DNA of 44,494 nucleotides, taken from the NCBI GenBank assembly GCA_001314815.1, contig LJXT01000011.1, forward strand, positions 1-44,494. Direction: 5' to 3'. The stretch comes from Algoriphagus marincola HL-49 (GTDB taxonomy: Bacteria; Bacteroidota; Bacteroidia; Cytophagales; Cyclobacteriaceae). The notes beneath the pieces were generated by a model. It had not been told where the DNA came from. It did no database searches and saw only the letters and a program-made list of their open reading frames with translations. Position numbers and translations under genes: made by a program. Of this stretch, positions 23,365 through 33,834 are shown one piece after another. Every line of letters starts with the position of its first letter. Position 1 is the first letter of the stretch.

Positions 23365-26223
23365 CCCACAGATTTCCTTGTAGGGACAATATTCACATTT
23401 TTTCAATACTGCTGTTTGATCAAATGGCTTCAAAGGGTCATAAAGCTCTTCCAATAAATCTTTGAGTTTTTGACGAAAATCAGTTTCAAAATTTCTGTAA
23501 TCCTGCACCTCTACTCCTTCTCTCCTACCTTCTCTTTCTTTCAAATAGGGATTAAAATCATCATTAAATATCTCCTTCAAATTAAAAATAGCCGGTTTCA
23601 AAGGTGCTGTATTTTCCGGGTGACTGCCCTGATAGATCAACCCATAAAACAGCGTCTGCATGGCAGCTTTATTTCTCTTTTCTAAGCTTCTATCAAATAA
23701 GGCATCTAAATGTGGGAACTCCTTTTTATCCCCCCCGGACTTGTAATCAATCAACCGAATCGAACCTTGATGCTCGTCCACTCGGTCAATAATCCCCCTC
23801 AAAACAGCCTCTCGTGGTCCTTTCTGGGTCTGAATCGAAAGACCAGCCTCGTACCTTTTGGCTTTTTCCAGCGAAATCAGCCGAAAAGGAGCGCTTTGTT
23901 CATCATAGACCAAAACTTGTCTCACATAGCGTTGGAGCACATCTCTGGCAATCGCCAACTGTCCATTCAACTTCGTATCGGCTTCCCCTTCCAAGTGATA
24001 CTGTTCTCTTATGGCCTTTTCCACAGCAGGAAAAACCCAGTTTTTGCGCAGATCAGCAAAATCGCCTTTTTCTAACGCCGTTCTTTTTTTCCTTTCGATA
24101 AAATCCAGATACAGCTTTTCCAATGCCAAGTGAGCCAAATTCCCAAAAACACCGGCATCTATCTCTTCTGTTACCTCCTCGGTTTCTTTCAAACCCGCAA
24201 TGTATTGCAGGTAAAACTTAAGACCACAATCCAAATAAGTGTTTAGAGCAGAGGGTGAAAAAGCAGTTTCCGCTTTCCCATTTTCCTGAATGAGGTAGCG
24301 CTCTAAGGCATCTAATACTGCTTGGGTTTTCTTTACAAGGATGGCCTCAGGTTTCTTCTGGTCTATAGGCACAAAAATGACTTGCTCCTCAATCTCCCTT
24401 CCCAATTCAGCAGCCATTTGCTGAATGTATCTGCTTTTCTCTCCTGACTTTCCCTGATCCCCGGCTGTGGTGTAAATCATATGAACCTCTTCAGCAGCAT
24501 GCAGCAACCTATAAAAGGTGTAGGCATAAATTGAATCGTTTTGCTCCTGAACAGGAAGACCGAAAGCCCTGCGAAGATTAAATGGTATCATAGAATTAAG
24601 CCCGGCAGAAGGAGGAAAGCTGTCCTCGTTCATATTGCAAATGATCACTCTTTTAAAATCCAGGTTTCTGGATTCTAAAACTCCCATGACTTGCAGGCCA
24701 CGAAGCGGTTCTCCTTCAAAAGGAAGCTTCACCTCCCTAAATACCTGCCTGAAAATCCGAATAAAAAACTCACGATTAAGCCTGGGATTCCCTTGCTTTT
24801 CAAAAATCTCCCGCAATCGAGTCAACTGCTTAAAACACTGAAAGAGATAACTGCGCTGAAGTGGCTCTTCCTGGAGCAATTTTGCCAACTCCTCCATCAG
24901 GGTAGCCATATAGGGGAAAAGCCGTTCGGACTCCAGTTTTTGGAAGATCAACTGAAATAAGACACCTCCCTTTTGTAATTCTTTCTTTGAGATATAAACT
25001 TGATTTCGCTCCTTTATATCACTTAATAGGTCACGACAGAAAGAAGCATTGACACCTTTCAAATAGGTAGAGGAAAGCAAATTTCTGACAGGTTGATGAT
25101 AGAAAAGCTCCTCCTCATTTTCGATTTTGATATATCGCTGCATTTCCAAAACAGCTTCCAAAAAAGCGTAAACAGGTGCATTTTTTACCGGGTACCCCAT
25201 CGTCACATTGACCTGATCGATATGGTCGGGCAAACTATGAAGGACTGGAAAAAGTAGCTGCTCATCCGGTAAAATGACAACCGTTTCCTCTAGTTTTTCT
25301 GATTCTCCTACTTGCTCTAGAAGGGAACCAACTAAGTTGGCCTGATTGACTTTCAATGGAGTAGAATAGGTTTTGATCTCTATTTTTCGATCTTGAATTT
25401 GCCGAGGTAGTTCTTCCGGAAATGTCGGACCAAAAACTTTGTCATTCAGGTAGTCTCTGAAAAATAGACCAGCTTCCTGATTTTTATCCTCGACATAGTA
25501 GGCATCCAAATCCCAAACTATTTCCGCTCCGAAATTCTGAATAAAATATTTAATTAAAATCTCTTCAGTTCCGGTAAAAGCATTAAAACCAATAAAAATA
25601 AAATGCTGGTCGGGCTTTGGAATTTGATCCAATGATTCGGCTACTTGTCTGTAAAGCTTTCCTGAGTAGGCCAAGCCGGACACATTCAACGAAGCCTGAA
25701 AGGCGTGGTAGAGTGGCTTCAGCAATTGCCAAAATTTCAAAAATTTCTCTTGATGATTTCTCTCTTGACTGACAAAGGAACTCCAAAACTGTTGAATCAA
25801 CGCAATTTGCTGCGGACTAAGATAGCTCAAGTCAGACTCAAATTCTTTGAACTCCGCCAATTGATGATATAATTTGTCCGGATCTGCAAGGAACTGGTCC
25901 AAATCGTTGAAATCCTTCAAAATCATTTCTCCCCAAAAGAAGAATCGATCAAATTCTTCTGGGTTTTCCTGCAAATCAGCATAGACTCGATACAATTCAA
26001 ACACCAAGGTCAAATCATCAGCGGGTCTATTCCCTGCATAAGCGTAAAAAAGGTCTTCGATCGTTTTCACCTCCGGCATCCAAGTCGGCTCTTTGATTAA
26101 GGCTCCTAGATGCTGGGTAAAAAACAAACCCGCTCTTCGATTGGGCAAAATGATCATCAAGTCCTGTAAAGACTCATGGTTCCTCAAAATTTGTCCGGCT
26201 GTTTTCCTTAAAAAGTTATGCAT
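23359..26223 (-). CDS. addB: AddB-like PD-(D/E)XK nuclease subunit
   Basis: With the ATG at 26223 the protein has 954 residues; the in-frame TTG at 26232 is less likely. The C-terminal RecB-type nuclease has D813 in GIIDRVD, and D826 with K828 in LIDYKSGG. Four cysteines, C666 (LDCGLKFY) and C943, C946, C952 (KKCEYCPYKEICG), match the AddB iron-sulfur cluster pattern. The N-terminal helicase-like part has LPNRRAGLFF where a Walker A would be, so it is inactive as a motor, as is known for AddB-type proteins. With AddA it would process double-strand ends for recombination. It overlaps addA by 8 bp. Confidence 0.9.
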   Translation of the reverse strand: MHNFLRKTAGQILRNHESLQDLMIILPNRRAGLFFTQHLGALIKEPTWMPEVKTIEDLFYAYAGNRPADDLTLVFELYRVYADLQENPEEFDRFFFWGEMILKDFNDLDQFLADPDKLYHQLAEFKEFESDLSYLSPQQIALIQQFWSSFVSQERNHQEKFLKFWQLLKPLYHAFQASLNVSGLAYSGKLYRQVAESLDQIPKPDQHFIFIGFNAFTGTEEILIKYFIQNFGAEIVWDLDAYYVEDKNQEAGLFFRDYLNDKVFGPTFPEELPRQIQDRKIEIKTYSTPLKVNQANLVGSLLEQVGESEKLEETVVILPDEQLLFPVLHSLPDHIDQVNVTMGYPVKNAPVYAFLEAVLEMQRYIKIENEEELFYHQPVRNLLSSTYLKGVNASFCRDLLSDIKERNQVYISKKELQKGGVLFQLIFQKLESERLFPYMATLMEELAKLLQEEPLQRSYLFQCFKQLTRLREIFEKQGNPRLNREFFIRIFRQVFREVKLPFEGEPLRGLQVMGVLESRNLDFKRVIICNMNEDSFPPSAGLNSMIPFNLRRAFGLPVQEQNDSIYAYTFYRLLHAAEEVHMIYTTAGDQGKSGEKSRYIQQMAAELGREIEEQVIFVPIDQKKPEAILVKKTQAVLDALERYLIQENGKAETAFSPSALNTYLDCGLKFYLQYIAGLKETEEVTEEIDAGVFGNLAHLALEKLYLDFIERKKRTALEKGDFADLRKNWVFPAVEKAIREQYHLEGEADTKLNGQLAIARDVLQRYVRQVLVYDEQSAPFRLISLEKAKRYEAGLSIQTQKGPREAVLRGIIDRVDEHQGSIRLIDYKSGGDKKEFPHLDALFDRSLEKRNKAAMQTLFYGLIYQGSHPENTAPLKPAIFNLKEIFNDDFNPYLKEREGRREGVEVQDYRNFETDFRQKLKDLLEELYDPLKPFDQTAVLKKCEYCPYKEICGR

Positions 26224-29200
26224 TGACCTCAATGATTTTCTGTGTTTCTAAATAGCACAAATAGCCTTTACAAGGCTTATGAGCCAAATTCTCGACGAGT
26301 ATCATGTATTCCTTGACTTGCTTGACATAGCGATCTGATTCCTCCCCCGTTTTAAAATCTACCACGACAGCCTCATGTTCGCGGATAACAATTCGGTCGG
26401 GCCTTTTTTGCTTTCCTCCTGGTAGCAAAATGCCTTGTTCGCTCAATGATTTATGATTGGCATCAAACCAAGATGCAAATTGCTCATTAGCAAAAAGTTC
26501 TTCTAATTGGGATAGAATTTCCTCCCTTTCATTTTCGGTTATTCTCCCATCGAAAAAAAAGCTATCCAACTCCATCTGAGCAGCTTTCAGTGAATTGGAT
26601 TTCTCTAAAATTTCGTGAACCAAAAGCCCAAAATTCCTTTTCTGACGCTGTGCAAGTCCCTCTTCAGAGAAATCCACCGCATATTTTTTAAGCTCCAAGA
26701 GCTCACTCCAGTTTTTATAGCTCCATCTTAAATCGGTAAAGGCCTTTTCTTCCTTTTCCTTTTTTGAGGGCTCAGGCCAGTCCCCTAATCGATAGACTTT
26801 CTTCTCCAAATCAAAATAACCAAGGCCATCCATGCCATTGCTGAGCACCTGCTGCAAGTGAATCTCCAAGTAGTTCATGCTACTAAAACTGGCTTTGAAC
26901 GGTGCCATTCCCAAAAAAATCTCCTCTGCCCTGGTGAGCGCAACATAAATCATATTTAGGCTATCCAAATAAGAAAGCGTAGCCTCTTCAGTATAGGTAT
27001 CTGAAAAAAAAGAATTTGCAAGTTTCCCATCCAAATTGAGTGGAATGATAGCAGACATTCCTAACTCCTTATCTTCAAAAGGTGACCAGATAACATTTCC
27101 CTTTTTGGTGTCAAAAATGGTCCATTTAAGAAATGGCATGAGCACCACTTTGAACTGAAGTCCTTTAGATTTATGGATAGTCAAAATCCGCATCGCATTG
27201 TGATCCTCCGGGATCTTCACGGTCCGCTTCATTTTATTCTGTTCCCACCAATCCAAAAACCCACTTAAATCCGATCGATTAGTAGCACTAAAATCAAATA
27301 CCGCCTCTCGGAAGCCAGAAAGATATGCTTTTTCGGATCCCAGAGATTGAATATCTAAAATCCGGATCAGTTCCTCTACCACTTCCAGAAGCGGAAGTTG
27401 CAACAAGGAAGTTTCGGCTTCTTGGAATTCCAAGACCCGGCTTTTCAGATGATCGGGAATAGCGGATAGAGAAAAGAGTTGATGGTCTATCATTTGGTCA
27501 GTAAGAACAGCGCAATAGTACCAGATGGTGCGGAACTGAACTTTATCTTCAGGTTGATAGAGGTATTTCAATGCAGCAATCAGGGCTTTGACTGAGGAAG
27601 CTTTTTGCAAATACATGGTTTCATCCGATAGCACGTCATAGCTGTATTCATCCTCCTGATTAGCAGCTCCAGTCTCCATCAGACAATCTGCAATCAATTC
27701 CCCTTCAGCCTTTGTCCTCACCAAAAAGGCTATATCCGAAGGCTCGTAGCCCAAGTCTTGAAGCTGACGAACTTGATCAGGAATTTTGGCTAAAACCAAA
27801 TCCTGGTACTTTTCCTCGTTATCCTTTTCCTCTTGTAAAAATTCAACCTGAACCAGCCCTTTAAATTCGTTTTGGGACTTTTTGGAGGAAACCTCCTGAC
27901 TAGCATCTGCATAAGCCCTGGAAAGAATACCCGAGTCTTGGCCTCCGTACTCCGACTCCAAATAATCAGCAAAGTATTGCGGCAGACTTTTGAATACCTG
28001 ATTGTTAAAATGGATGATATTGGGCAGGCTACGAAAATTTACCTTGAGATTTTTATTTTCGATAATATGAGATCCGATCTGCTCCTCCACTTCTTCCAAA
28101 AGCAATCTCATTTTCCCACCCCTCCAGCGATAAATGGACTGTTTGACATCTCCGACCAACAAGTTTTTATGACCCTGGGCCAGGGAGTTTTCCAAAAGTG
28201 GCTTGAAACTCGCCCACTGAAATCCGGAAGTATCCTGAAACTCATCGATCAGAAAATGTCGGTATTGATTTCCTACTTTCTCGTAAATAAATGGGGCATC
28301 ATTCTCCTTGGTAATCTCTTTCAAAAACTCATTGGCATCTGAGATAAGAAGCATATTTTCCTCATCCTTAATCGCCACCAAATCATCAATCAAGTTTCGG
28401 AATACGCCATAGACATAGATGTTTTTTGCAATGGCGTTGATCGTATTCCATTGAATCTCAAGTTGGGGTACTTTTCCCAAAAGCTCACCCAAACCTGCAT
28501 AATATGAGCTGTCTATTGCACCCCTATTTTTACTGGTTTTGGTAGCCCATTGATCTGGAGAGGAGGCCTTTTCTTTTTGCAAGTCGGTAAAATCACCAAA
28601 TGGCAGGTTCCGGTCTCCAAACTTGTCAAATTTGGCCAAAAACCCCCGATTATAATCCTTCCATTCCAGGCCATGAGCTATACGGATTTGGTTTGCCTGG
28701 TTTTTAATCGTATTTCCCAATTGGATGAGTTCATCCCTTCGTTTGCCGACTAACTTCTGAAGCTCATTCACGTTTTCTTTCTCACTCAAGAAGGTCTTTA
28801 TCTCAGCGCTATATTTTTTAAAATCCTCCTGAAAAATCTGCTTACCCAGACCTTGAATATTGCGTCTGATGTCCCAGGACTTGCCGTTCTGAATTTGTTC
28901 TGTGGCATATTCTACCAGCCACTTATGCAAAAATTCGTCATCCATGACTTGCATGACCACACGATCCACCACTCGGGAGAGCACTGCATCTTGATCTAGC
29001 TCTATATCAAACTTGGCATTCAAGTCAATCTCACGAGCAAATGCGCGAACGATTTTCTGAAAGAAACTATCTATGGTACTTACCGAAAAATGACCGTAAT
29101 CGTGAAGTATGGCAATCAATGCACTCTTTGCTCTACCTTTGAGTCCTACTTCATCCACCTGAAGTGCCTTCATCAACTCCTGATCCATGAACTCCTCAGG

Positions 29201-29413
29201 CTTCACACTGTCCTTCAATCGGTTCAGTTCACTCAAAATCCGCTCCTTCATCTCCTGTGTGGCCTTATTGGTGAAGGTCACAGCCAAAATCTGCTTAAAT
29301 GCAGATGGTGGATTTTGGAGGGCAAGTTTGAGGTATTCCAAGGTCAGCGTGTAGGTTTTACCCGAACCCGCCGAGGATTTGTAGATGATAAAAGGTTTGG
29401 ATTGCTCAGCCAT
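26216..29413 (-). CDS. addA: AddA-like UvrD-type helicase-nuclease
   Basis: A 1065-residue superfamily 1A helicase with a C-terminal nuclease. Motifs in order are Walker A SAGSGKT (14-20), Walker B LIDEFQDT, motif III VGDVKQSIYRWRGG, motif V LTIHKSKGLQF, motif VI ALTRAEEIFL, and a RecB-type nuclease with D1019 and K1021 in VDFKTGE. It is therefore both motor and nuclease of a heterodimeric AddAB-type complex that resects DNA ends for RecA. It is first in the addA-addB operon and divergent from the GH67 gene. Confidence 0.92.
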   Translation of the reverse strand: MAEQSKPFIIYKSSAGSGKTYTLTLEYLKLALQNPPSAFKQILAVTFTNKATQEMKERILSELNRLKDSVKPEEFMDQELMKALQVDEVGLKGRAKSALIAILHDYGHFSVSTIDSFFQKIVRAFAREIDLNAKFDIELDQDAVLSRVVDRVVMQVMDDEFLHKWLVEYATEQIQNGKSWDIRRNIQGLGKQIFQEDFKKYSAEIKTFLSEKENVNELQKLVGKRRDELIQLGNTIKNQANQIRIAHGLEWKDYNRGFLAKFDKFGDRNLPFGDFTDLQKEKASSPDQWATKTSKNRGAIDSSYYAGLGELLGKVPQLEIQWNTINAIAKNIYVYGVFRNLIDDLVAIKDEENMLLISDANEFLKEITKENDAPFIYEKVGNQYRHFLIDEFQDTSGFQWASFKPLLENSLAQGHKNLLVGDVKQSIYRWRGGKMRLLLEEVEEQIGSHIIENKNLKVNFRSLPNIIHFNNQVFKSLPQYFADYLESEYGGQDSGILSRAYADASQEVSSKKSQNEFKGLVQVEFLQEEKDNEEKYQDLVLAKIPDQVRQLQDLGYEPSDIAFLVRTKAEGELIADCLMETGAANQEDEYSYDVLSDETMYLQKASSVKALIAALKYLYQPEDKVQFRTIWYYCAVLTDQMIDHQLFSLSAIPDHLKSRVLEFQEAETSLLQLPLLEVVEELIRILDIQSLGSEKAYLSGFREAVFDFSATNRSDLSGFLDWWEQNKMKRTVKIPEDHNAMRILTIHKSKGLQFKVVLMPFLKWTIFDTKKGNVIWSPFEDKELGMSAIIPLNLDGKLANSFFSDTYTEEATLSYLDSLNMIYVALTRAEEIFLGMAPFKASFSSMNYLEIHLQQVLSNGMDGLGYFDLEKKVYRLGDWPEPSKKEKEEKAFTDLRWSYKNWSELLELKKYAVDFSEEGLAQRQKRNFGLLVHEILEKSNSLKAAQMELDSFFFDGRITENEREEILSQLEELFANEQFASWFDANHKSLSEQGILLPGGKQKRPDRIVIREHEAVVVDFKTGEESDRYVKQVKEYMILVENLAHKPCKGYLCYLETQKIIEVNA

Positions 29414-29585
29414 ATCTCAAAAGTCAGAAAGCGAAGATAAAAAAGCTCTTCACTATTTAGGCAGTAATCGGCATTCTTTGACGTGAATTGTCAAGGATGA
29501 GGTTTTTCAGATTTTGACCACTCCTCCTATTTGATTGGCAAAGCCATTTATTTTTTTACAATTTTAGGAAGAGACATATAAACAC

Positions 29586-31748
29586 ATGAAAAACCTATTA
29601 TTCGCATTTATAATTACCTTTTGCCTGGTGCCAAAGCTACAAGCAAAAGACGGATACCAGCTTTGGCTTTCTTACGAAAAAATTGAGGAAAGTAAGCTCC
29701 GACAGGAGGTGGCTCAGCTCTTTTCGGGAATCTATTTTTTTGCTCAAAACCCAACTTATGATATTATCAAAGAGGAGTTTGCTCGAAGTGCTGAGGGATT
29801 TTTAGACCAAAAAGCCAATTTTCTATCAACAAGGGACGGGGATTTCAAACTCCTTGTAGGTACTCGATCTGAACTATCTCAGTATCTCGGGCTAGCTCAG
29901 CAGGCTGAAATCAAAAATCTAGGCGAAGAAGGATACTGGCGTGGACCGCTAGAAATCAACGGAAAGAAGGTCTACATCGTCACCGGCAACTCCCCTATCG
30001 GGGTTTTGTATGGAAGTTTTGACTTTTTGAAAAGTATCCAAATCGGCGAGTTCGATTTAAATGCGGAAATTTCGGACCAGCCCAAGGTTAAATTGCGGAT
30101 GCTGAATCATTGGGACAATTTGGATCGAACGGTAGAACGAGGCTATGCGGGATTTTCGATTTGGGATTGGCATAAGCTTCCTGGTTATATTGATCCGAGA
30201 TATATTGACTATGCAAGAGCCAATGCAAGTCTTGGAATCAATGCGGTATCCCTGACCAATGTCAATGCCAATGCTTGGATTCTACGGGAAGATTTCATCG
30301 AAAAAGTGAAGGTTCTTGCAGACCTTTTCCGACCTTATGGCATCAAGGTTTATCTCACTGCCCGTTTTTCAGCCCCTATCGAAATGGGAAACCTGGAAAC
30401 AGCCGATCCGCTAGATTCGGATGTTCGGGCATTCTGGAAGGAAAGAGTCCAGATGATTTACCAGCATATCCCTGATTTTGGTGGATTTCTGGTTAAGGCT
30501 AATTCAGAGGGTCAACCCGGTCCTCACGAGTATGGTAGAAATCATGCAGAGGGTGCTAATATGCTGGCGGAAGCTTTGGCTCCATTTGGAGGATATGTGA
30601 TTTGGAGAGCATTTGTGTATTCGCATGAAATCGACGAAGACCGACACAAGCAGGCAAATCTTGAATTTGAACCCTTGGATGGAAAGTTTTTGGAAAATGT
30701 AATTATTCAGGTCAAAAATGGAGCCATCGATTTTCAACCCAGAGAGCCATTTCATCCACTATTCGGAGCAGTGGATGAGACTAATCTGGGTATGGAATTT
30801 CAGATCACTCAAGAATACCTGGGCCAGGCTACTCAATTGGTGTATTTGGGGCCCATGTGGGAGGAGATTTTGAATACTAAAACCTATCGACCTGGCCCAT
30901 CTTCCACCGTTGCAAGCATCATTGACGGTTCGGACTCCGGCCAAAAACTGACTTTGATGGCAGGAGTCTCTAATATCGGGACAGACAGAAACTGGACCGG
31001 CCACCTCTTTGGACAGGCTAATTGGTACGCCTTTGGCAAAATGGCCTGGAACCCCTATCAAGATGCGGAAAGCATAGCTTCGGAATGGATCAAACTAACC
31101 TTTGGCCATGAACAGACATTGCTCTCTTCCGTCCAAAAAATCATGATGGAATCACATGAAGCAGCAGTCAATTACATGACTCCGCTGGGATTGCATCACC
31201 TCATGGGTAGAAGTCACCATTATGGGCCTGGACCTTGGGTAGAAGGAGGAAGAGCGGATTGGACTTCTTTATACTATCACAGAGCAGATTCTGAAGGAAT
31301 CGGTTTTGATCGGACTTCTTCGGGCAGCAATGCCCTCGGCCAATATGCTCCTGAAATAGTCAAGGAATGGTCTGACCCAAACCATATTCCAGAGAAATAC
31401 CTGCTATGGTTTCATCACATCCCTTGGGACTTTCATATGAAATCGGGAAAAACACTCTGGGAAGAAATGGCCCTTCACTACGACTCGGGCGTAAAAACCG
31501 CTCTTGAAATGAAGGAAAATTGGCAAAAACTTGAAGGGCAATTGGATGAAGAGCGATTTCGTCACGTCAATCAATTGCTTTCTGTTCAAATAGAGGAGGC
31601 TCGGTGGTGGCGAAATGCCTGCCTTTTGTACTTTCAGACTTTTTCTGGAAAACCATTTCCCGTCGAGATTGAAAAACCGCAAGGCGATTTGGAGTATTAC
31701 AAGAGTTTAAGGTTCCCTTTTGCTCCCGGTATCAAGCCAAATTGGTAA
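29586..31748 (+). CDS. Alpha-glucuronidase, GH67
   Basis: A 720-residue secreted enzyme (signal peptide to residue 20, KLQA) that removes 4-O-methyl-glucuronic acid from the non-reducing end of xylo-oligosaccharides. The start of the mature protein, DGYQLWLSY, is typical of GH67. The catalytic residues of the family are identifiable: acid E308 in KANSEGQPGP, and the base pair D382 in AIDFQP and E410 in FQITQEY. The spacing of 74 and 28 residues agrees closely with the Cellvibrio enzyme. There are no xylanase, xylosidase or SusCD-like genes nearby, which is unusual as GH67 genes often sit in xylan loci. Confidence 0.95.
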   Translation: MKNLLFAFIITFCLVPKLQAKDGYQLWLSYEKIEESKLRQEVAQLFSGIYFFAQNPTYDIIKEEFARSAEGFLDQKANFLSTRDGDFKLLVGTRSELSQYLGLAQQAEIKNLGEEGYWRGPLEINGKKVYIVTGNSPIGVLYGSFDFLKSIQIGEFDLNAEISDQPKVKLRMLNHWDNLDRTVERGYAGFSIWDWHKLPGYIDPRYIDYARANASLGINAVSLTNVNANAWILREDFIEKVKVLADLFRPYGIKVYLTARFSAPIEMGNLETADPLDSDVRAFWKERVQMIYQHIPDFGGFLVKANSEGQPGPHEYGRNHAEGANMLAEALAPFGGYVIWRAFVYSHEIDEDRHKQANLEFEPLDGKFLENVIIQVKNGAIDFQPREPFHPLFGAVDETNLGMEFQITQEYLGQATQLVYLGPMWEEILNTKTYRPGPSSTVASIIDGSDSGQKLTLMAGVSNIGTDRNWTGHLFGQANWYAFGKMAWNPYQDAESIASEWIKLTFGHEQTLLSSVQKIMMESHEAAVNYMTPLGLHHLMGRSHHYGPGPWVEGGRADWTSLYYHRADSEGIGFDRTSSGSNALGQYAPEIVKEWSDPNHIPEKYLLWFHHIPWDFHMKSGKTLWEEMALHYDSGVKTALEMKENWQKLEGQLDEERFRHVNQLLSVQIEEARWWRNACLLYFQTFSGKPFPVEIEKPQGDLEYYKSLRFPFAPGIKPNW

Positions 31749-31794
31749 AATTCTCGAAATATTTACAATGAAAATCCATAAGGTCTAATTAAGC

Positions 31795-31825
31795 TTTCGT
31801 CAAGCAGGAATATTCTATAATTTAG
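31795..31825 (+). promoter_or_regulatory. Possible promoter of the TPR histidine kinase gene
   Basis: TTTC (31795-31798), a 19-bp spacer and TAATTTAG (31818-31825) each match the TTTG / TAnnTTTG consensus with one mismatch. It lies 36 bp upstream of the GTG start at 31862. Confidence 0.3.
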
Positions 31826-31861
31826 CAATTCTTATTTCAAATACCCTTTCAAACCTTGGTA

Positions 31862-33736
31862 GTGAGATTTGTCCTAGTTTGGATTTTCGTCTTGGCAACT
31901 CCCTTAGCACTCTTCGCTCAACGGGACACTTTTGATAGCTTGTTGGATCGGTCTATTACAGCCCGATACATCAGACTAGACAGTGCATGGTACTTTCTTA
32001 ATCAGGCAGAGCAGATTAGAAATGAGTATTTCCCAAAGGATCCCATACTTCTAGGAAAGCTTGAAAACCAGTCCGGAACCCTTTACTATGTCAATGGCGA
32101 TTATGCCAGTTCTTTAAGGCATTTTTCTAATGCAATTGCAATACTAAAAGACCAAAACAGTAAAGAAGATTACGTCTATGCTCTCAATGGAAGAGCGCTC
32201 ATTTATCTAAGTCAGCACGAGTATGAAAATTCAATCAAGGTCTTGGATGAATGCATTAAAATCAATCAAGAACTGCAAGACAGTGTTGGACTAGGAAAGA
32301 ATTATTTTAACAAAGCCATATCTGAATCGGAATTGGGCAATTACGAGGAGGCCATGGTTTCACTCAAAACAGGTCTGAATTTTTTGAGTAATTATCCCGA
32401 TGAGTCGCTTGTGCCCATGATAATCAATAGACAGGCTAAGGTCTATTTTGAAATGGGGGACTTTTCAAAGTCTGAACAGACCTATCAGCAAGTTTTGAAT
32501 GAATATCCCAAAACCTCAAATTGGGAATTGACTTTTGCCTATGCGGGTCTGGCCGAAATCCAATGCGAAAGAAATGATTATTCGAGTGCAATCGAATACG
32601 GAAAACTAGCTCTCAACTATGCTGAGCGAGTCAATGCGCTTTGGGATAAGGAGCGGGCTTCGGCAATTCTTTCAACAGCTTACGAGAAAGCAGGAGCCTA
32701 CCAGCAAGCATTAGAATTCAGCAGAATCAACAAATCCTATTCTGATAGCCTTTACAATCAAAACAAAAATTCAGAGATCAGTTTTCTGCAATTGCAGCTG
32801 AGCGATGCAGAAAATGAGGTACTGAAGCAAGAGCAGGAAAGTGCTCAGAACGAATTACGTCTCAATAGGAAATACCTGATCTTGCTAATGATCGCACTGG
32901 CAGTGACGATATCCGGGCTAATCTTGTACTCGAGACTTTTGGTAAAGAAAAATAAGTTTGCTGAGCAGCTCAAAGTCAAACAAGAAGAAATCGAGGCCAA
33001 AAACGAAAAGCTCACCTCCATTAATGAAGAAAAAAACAAACTCTTTTCCATCCTTTCCCATGATCTAAAAGGACCTGTCACTTCCATCAAGCAACTTTTA
33101 GAATTGAGTAAGGCGGGATTTTTCAAATCGGAAGAAGAACGAAAGAGTGTCCAAGACCTACTCACTAATCAAGTCAATCAGACGCATCAACTACTAGAGG
33201 AACTGCTAGATTGGTCACATGCTCAGCTTGACGGAATCATCACCAAGCCAATAAAATTAAACTTAGGGGAAACCATTCAGAAGCAATTGAATAACCTTTC
33301 CTATCAAGCGATGGCAAAAAGCCTCAGCTTTGAGTTTGACCCTCCAGCCTCTCCGGTATTCGCTATGGCAGACCCTCAGCAACTCAAAATCATCCTTCAA
33401 AATTGCTTGCAGAATGCCATTAAGTTTTCAGAACCGGAAGGACAAATTTCAATTCAGCTTTCGGAGGAAAAAAACGATGTACTTCTCTCCATCAAGGATC
33501 AAGGTGTAGGCATATCTCCCGAAAAGTTGGATGAAATCAACAATAAAATGGTCAGAGTGCAATCCTCTCCAGGTACTCACAAGGAAAAAGGAACAGGACT
33601 TGGTCTACTGCTGGTCAGAGAATTTATTGAAAAAAACGAAGGCTCGCTGGATATAAAAAGTCAACTTGGTGAGGGCACAGAGATCCATATTAGGCTTCCC
33701 AAAAGTATACCCTCATCAATAATTCATCGAGCTTGA
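31862..33736 (+). CDS. TPR-containing membrane sensor histidine kinase
   Basis: Best start is the GTG at 31862 (624 residues), which begins the signal peptide VRFVLVWIFVLATPLALFAQ; the upstream TTG at 31856 adds two residues. The periplasmic part (about 35-300) has TPR repeats, for example YENSIKVLDECIKINQEL and YSSAIEYGKLALNYA. One membrane helix at about 338-358 leads to a coiled coil, then HisKA with the phosphorylated H400 in FSILSHDLKGP, and HATPase_c with N (NCLQNAIKF), G1 (KDQGVGIS) and G2 (GTGLGLLLV) boxes. No response regulator is adjacent, so it is an orphan kinase. The sensed signal is unknown. Confidence 0.9.
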   Translation: MRFVLVWIFVLATPLALFAQRDTFDSLLDRSITARYIRLDSAWYFLNQAEQIRNEYFPKDPILLGKLENQSGTLYYVNGDYASSLRHFSNAIAILKDQNSKEDYVYALNGRALIYLSQHEYENSIKVLDECIKINQELQDSVGLGKNYFNKAISESELGNYEEAMVSLKTGLNFLSNYPDESLVPMIINRQAKVYFEMGDFSKSEQTYQQVLNEYPKTSNWELTFAYAGLAEIQCERNDYSSAIEYGKLALNYAERVNALWDKERASAILSTAYEKAGAYQQALEFSRINKSYSDSLYNQNKNSEISFLQLQLSDAENEVLKQEQESAQNELRLNRKYLILLMIALAVTISGLILYSRLLVKKNKFAEQLKVKQEEIEAKNEKLTSINEEKNKLFSILSHDLKGPVTSIKQLLELSKAGFFKSEEERKSVQDLLTNQVNQTHQLLEELLDWSHAQLDGIITKPIKLNLGETIQKQLNNLSYQAMAKSLSFEFDPPASPVFAMADPQQLKIILQNCLQNAIKFSEPEGQISIQLSEEKNDVLLSIKDQGVGISPEKLDEINNKMVRVQSSPGTHKEKGTGLGLLLVREFIEKNEGSLDIKSQLGEGTEIHIRLPKSIPSSIIHRA

Positions 33737-33834
33737 AGTAGCTCTGACACGCTGGGTCACCCAGAATATCGGGATAAATCGTCAACCCATAAGCCTTCGG
33801 GACCATCTGACCAATAAAATCAAAAAACAAACAC

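Noticed and set aside
22365..29413. higBA next to addAB as a defence island.
   Set aside because: AddAB is general recombination machinery, higBA is a common mobile module, and the genes converge without sharing a promoter. No restriction, CBASS, retron or other defence gene is nearby.
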